In this document: positions 62,901 through 64,000 of the stretch, piece after piece | Layout: each line of letters opens with the position of its first letter | Position numbering within the stretch: the stretch's first letter is position 1 | From: Phytoseiulus persimilis | Taxonomy: Eukaryota; Arthropoda; Arachnida; Mesostigmata; Phytoseiidae | Assembly (NCBI GenBank): GCA_037576195.1 | Contig: CM075103.1 | Coordinates: forward strand, 7,874,001 to 7,938,000 | Reading direction: 5' to 3' | DNA length: 64,000 nucleotides | Notes under the pieces: generated by a model | Told to the model about the DNA's origin: nothing | What the model saw: the letters and a program-made list of their open reading frames with translations, nothing else | The model's database searches: none | Translations under genes and position numbers: made by a program

Positions 62901-64000
62901 AAAAAACTAAGGAATATTTTGAAGCTCGTTCAGCTTGAAATCCTCACTCGTGGGGCATACTGCTCTGACCACAATCGTTTCATGTTAATGAACTTCCGTT
63001 TTCCGCCGAACGGGGTGCAGGTCTAGTCGTGACTCATCACGTGAACCGTCAAATAATACCAACGCTCTCTGGCCATTCCGCGAGCCTGTCACGGGAAGTT
63101 TGCCGTGACGGAGAATCGGAAGCATCTGGATGTCTCAAGAAGGGCTAATTGGGCCTTATTATTAGAAAAAAAAAGAGCATAATTTTCGAAAGCTTAAGCT
63201 TGCCCAGTCGTCGCGCTAAAGTTTCGAGAGTTGTGTTCTCATTAGACCGCGTATTCACTTGTGCTGATAAGACCTCCTGCTAAACGACGCACGGAAAGGA
63301 CTTCATCGCGACGATGAATGGTCTTATTTCGAAAGATTGAGTTTCCTCCTAAGAAAATCCTACCAAATGTTTCATCAGTTGCTGTATGTTCACACTGGCA
63401 TATCGAATACTTCCCAGATTCAATGAAAATGTAAGAATGTCATGCCTGGGACACTGAAGTCTATGGCGTCGTGTATGGGATCTGGATTGTTATCAAGCAA
63501 TGGAGTCTATCTGGGCGCAATCTTTTGCATGGTGTCGATCGCAGTGTAGGCCGAATCTCGAGCATCGGCAAGTGGTTCGTCTTGTTTCAACACCATGGGT
63601 GTCTGGACCGTGAATGCTGAATGTCGTTCCGAAGCGGGGAACATTGTACTTTCAAGAGCTTCGATGTCGTGGCCGGTGAGTATCGGAAGTCATCGTGTGC
63701 AAGGTTGAACTTCTCCCTCCATTCTGACTTGACGCATCTGCTCCTTTTTGTGTCCCCCTGAGCCACTGTCTTCTGGAGATCAATTTTCGGTAGGCCTGAG
63801 ACATGCATGTTCCGAGTGCATCTGTGCACACTTGGGATTGTCTTGAGGGATGCTAACTGAATTCCATAACTGGAGATCGCGGGGCTTTCCCGGGGGAATG
63901 GATGCATCAAGGTCTCGATGGACAGTTTTTGTGGCAAAGGCGTGATCGAGGATGCGATCAAAGCTTTGCACACTCGGTAATTGATGTGTTTGCTCAGCGA
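59961..64000. other. No supported gene
   Basis: Short frames only. A lone TGGTCACCCTGTA at ~61616-61628 resembles one terminus of the palindromic element but has no partner nearby. Confidence 0.55.

Noticed and set aside
1-64000. Long terminal repeats or other retrovirus-like elements
   Set aside because: I found no pair of long direct repeats, no primer-binding-site context and no protease or integrase motif in any frame, so none is called.
1-64000. Bacterial features such as operons, ribosome binding sites or CRISPR arrays
   Set aside because: Coding density is near zero and there are eukaryotic transposons; no regularly spaced repeats with unique spacers of CRISPR type are present.

Overview
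This window is eukaryotic and almost certainly non-genic, repeat-rich intergenic or intronic DNA. No frame on either strand carries a long recognisable protein; the longest open frames are about 270-280 codons and match no family I know. Base composition is near balanced. Everything I can identify is a remnant of a transposable element or a simple or inverted repeat. The C-terminal segment of a non-LTR retrotransposon at 12.3-12.7 kb resembles LINEs I associate with ticks and other arachnids, and a Tc3-like transposon lies at 27.9-28.9 kb. An arthropod, probably an arachnid with a large genome, is my best guess, but that rests on remembered family resemblance only.

Layout. 1-12 kb: no supported gene; a copy of a dispersed repeat at 6.34-6.57 kb, next to a degenerate CCCGGT-rich stretch, and the longest open frame of the window at 7.63-8.46 kb. 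12.28-12.74 kb: 3' end of a LINE on the + strand with a CAAT-type tail. 15.3-15.4 kb: a 23-bp tandem repeat built on a GGATCCGCGGATCC palindrome. 19.5-20.6 kb: minus-strand remnants, one of which resembles the linker and first reverse-transcriptase block of a LINE. 24.8 kb: an AT-rich 67-nt hairpin. 26.2 kb: an 18-bp tandem repeat. 27.92-28.89 kb: an internally deleted Tc3-like transposon with about 108-bp terminal inverted repeats. 33.86-34.17 kb: a probable LINE reverse-transcriptase fragment with a FADD motif. 35.185-36.232 kb: a 1,048-bp element that is a palindrome from end to end, flanked by TA, with mariner-like termini. 36.2-57.3 kb: no recognised element; open frames of unknown meaning, GC-richer stretches and homopolymer G/C tracts. 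57.3-58.3 kb: a perfect 27-bp hairpin and, beside it, an inverted pair of a repeat with nested ~30-bp units. 59.4-59.96 kb: two further copies of the dispersed repeat seen at 6.3 kb. 60-64 kb: nothing supported.

No genes can be described as working together here. The interest lies in the mobile-element archaeology, above all the long palindrome, the Tc3-like element with an extra copy of its terminal motif inside, and the unexplained hairpins. All family assignments come from reading translations by eye; no database search was possible.
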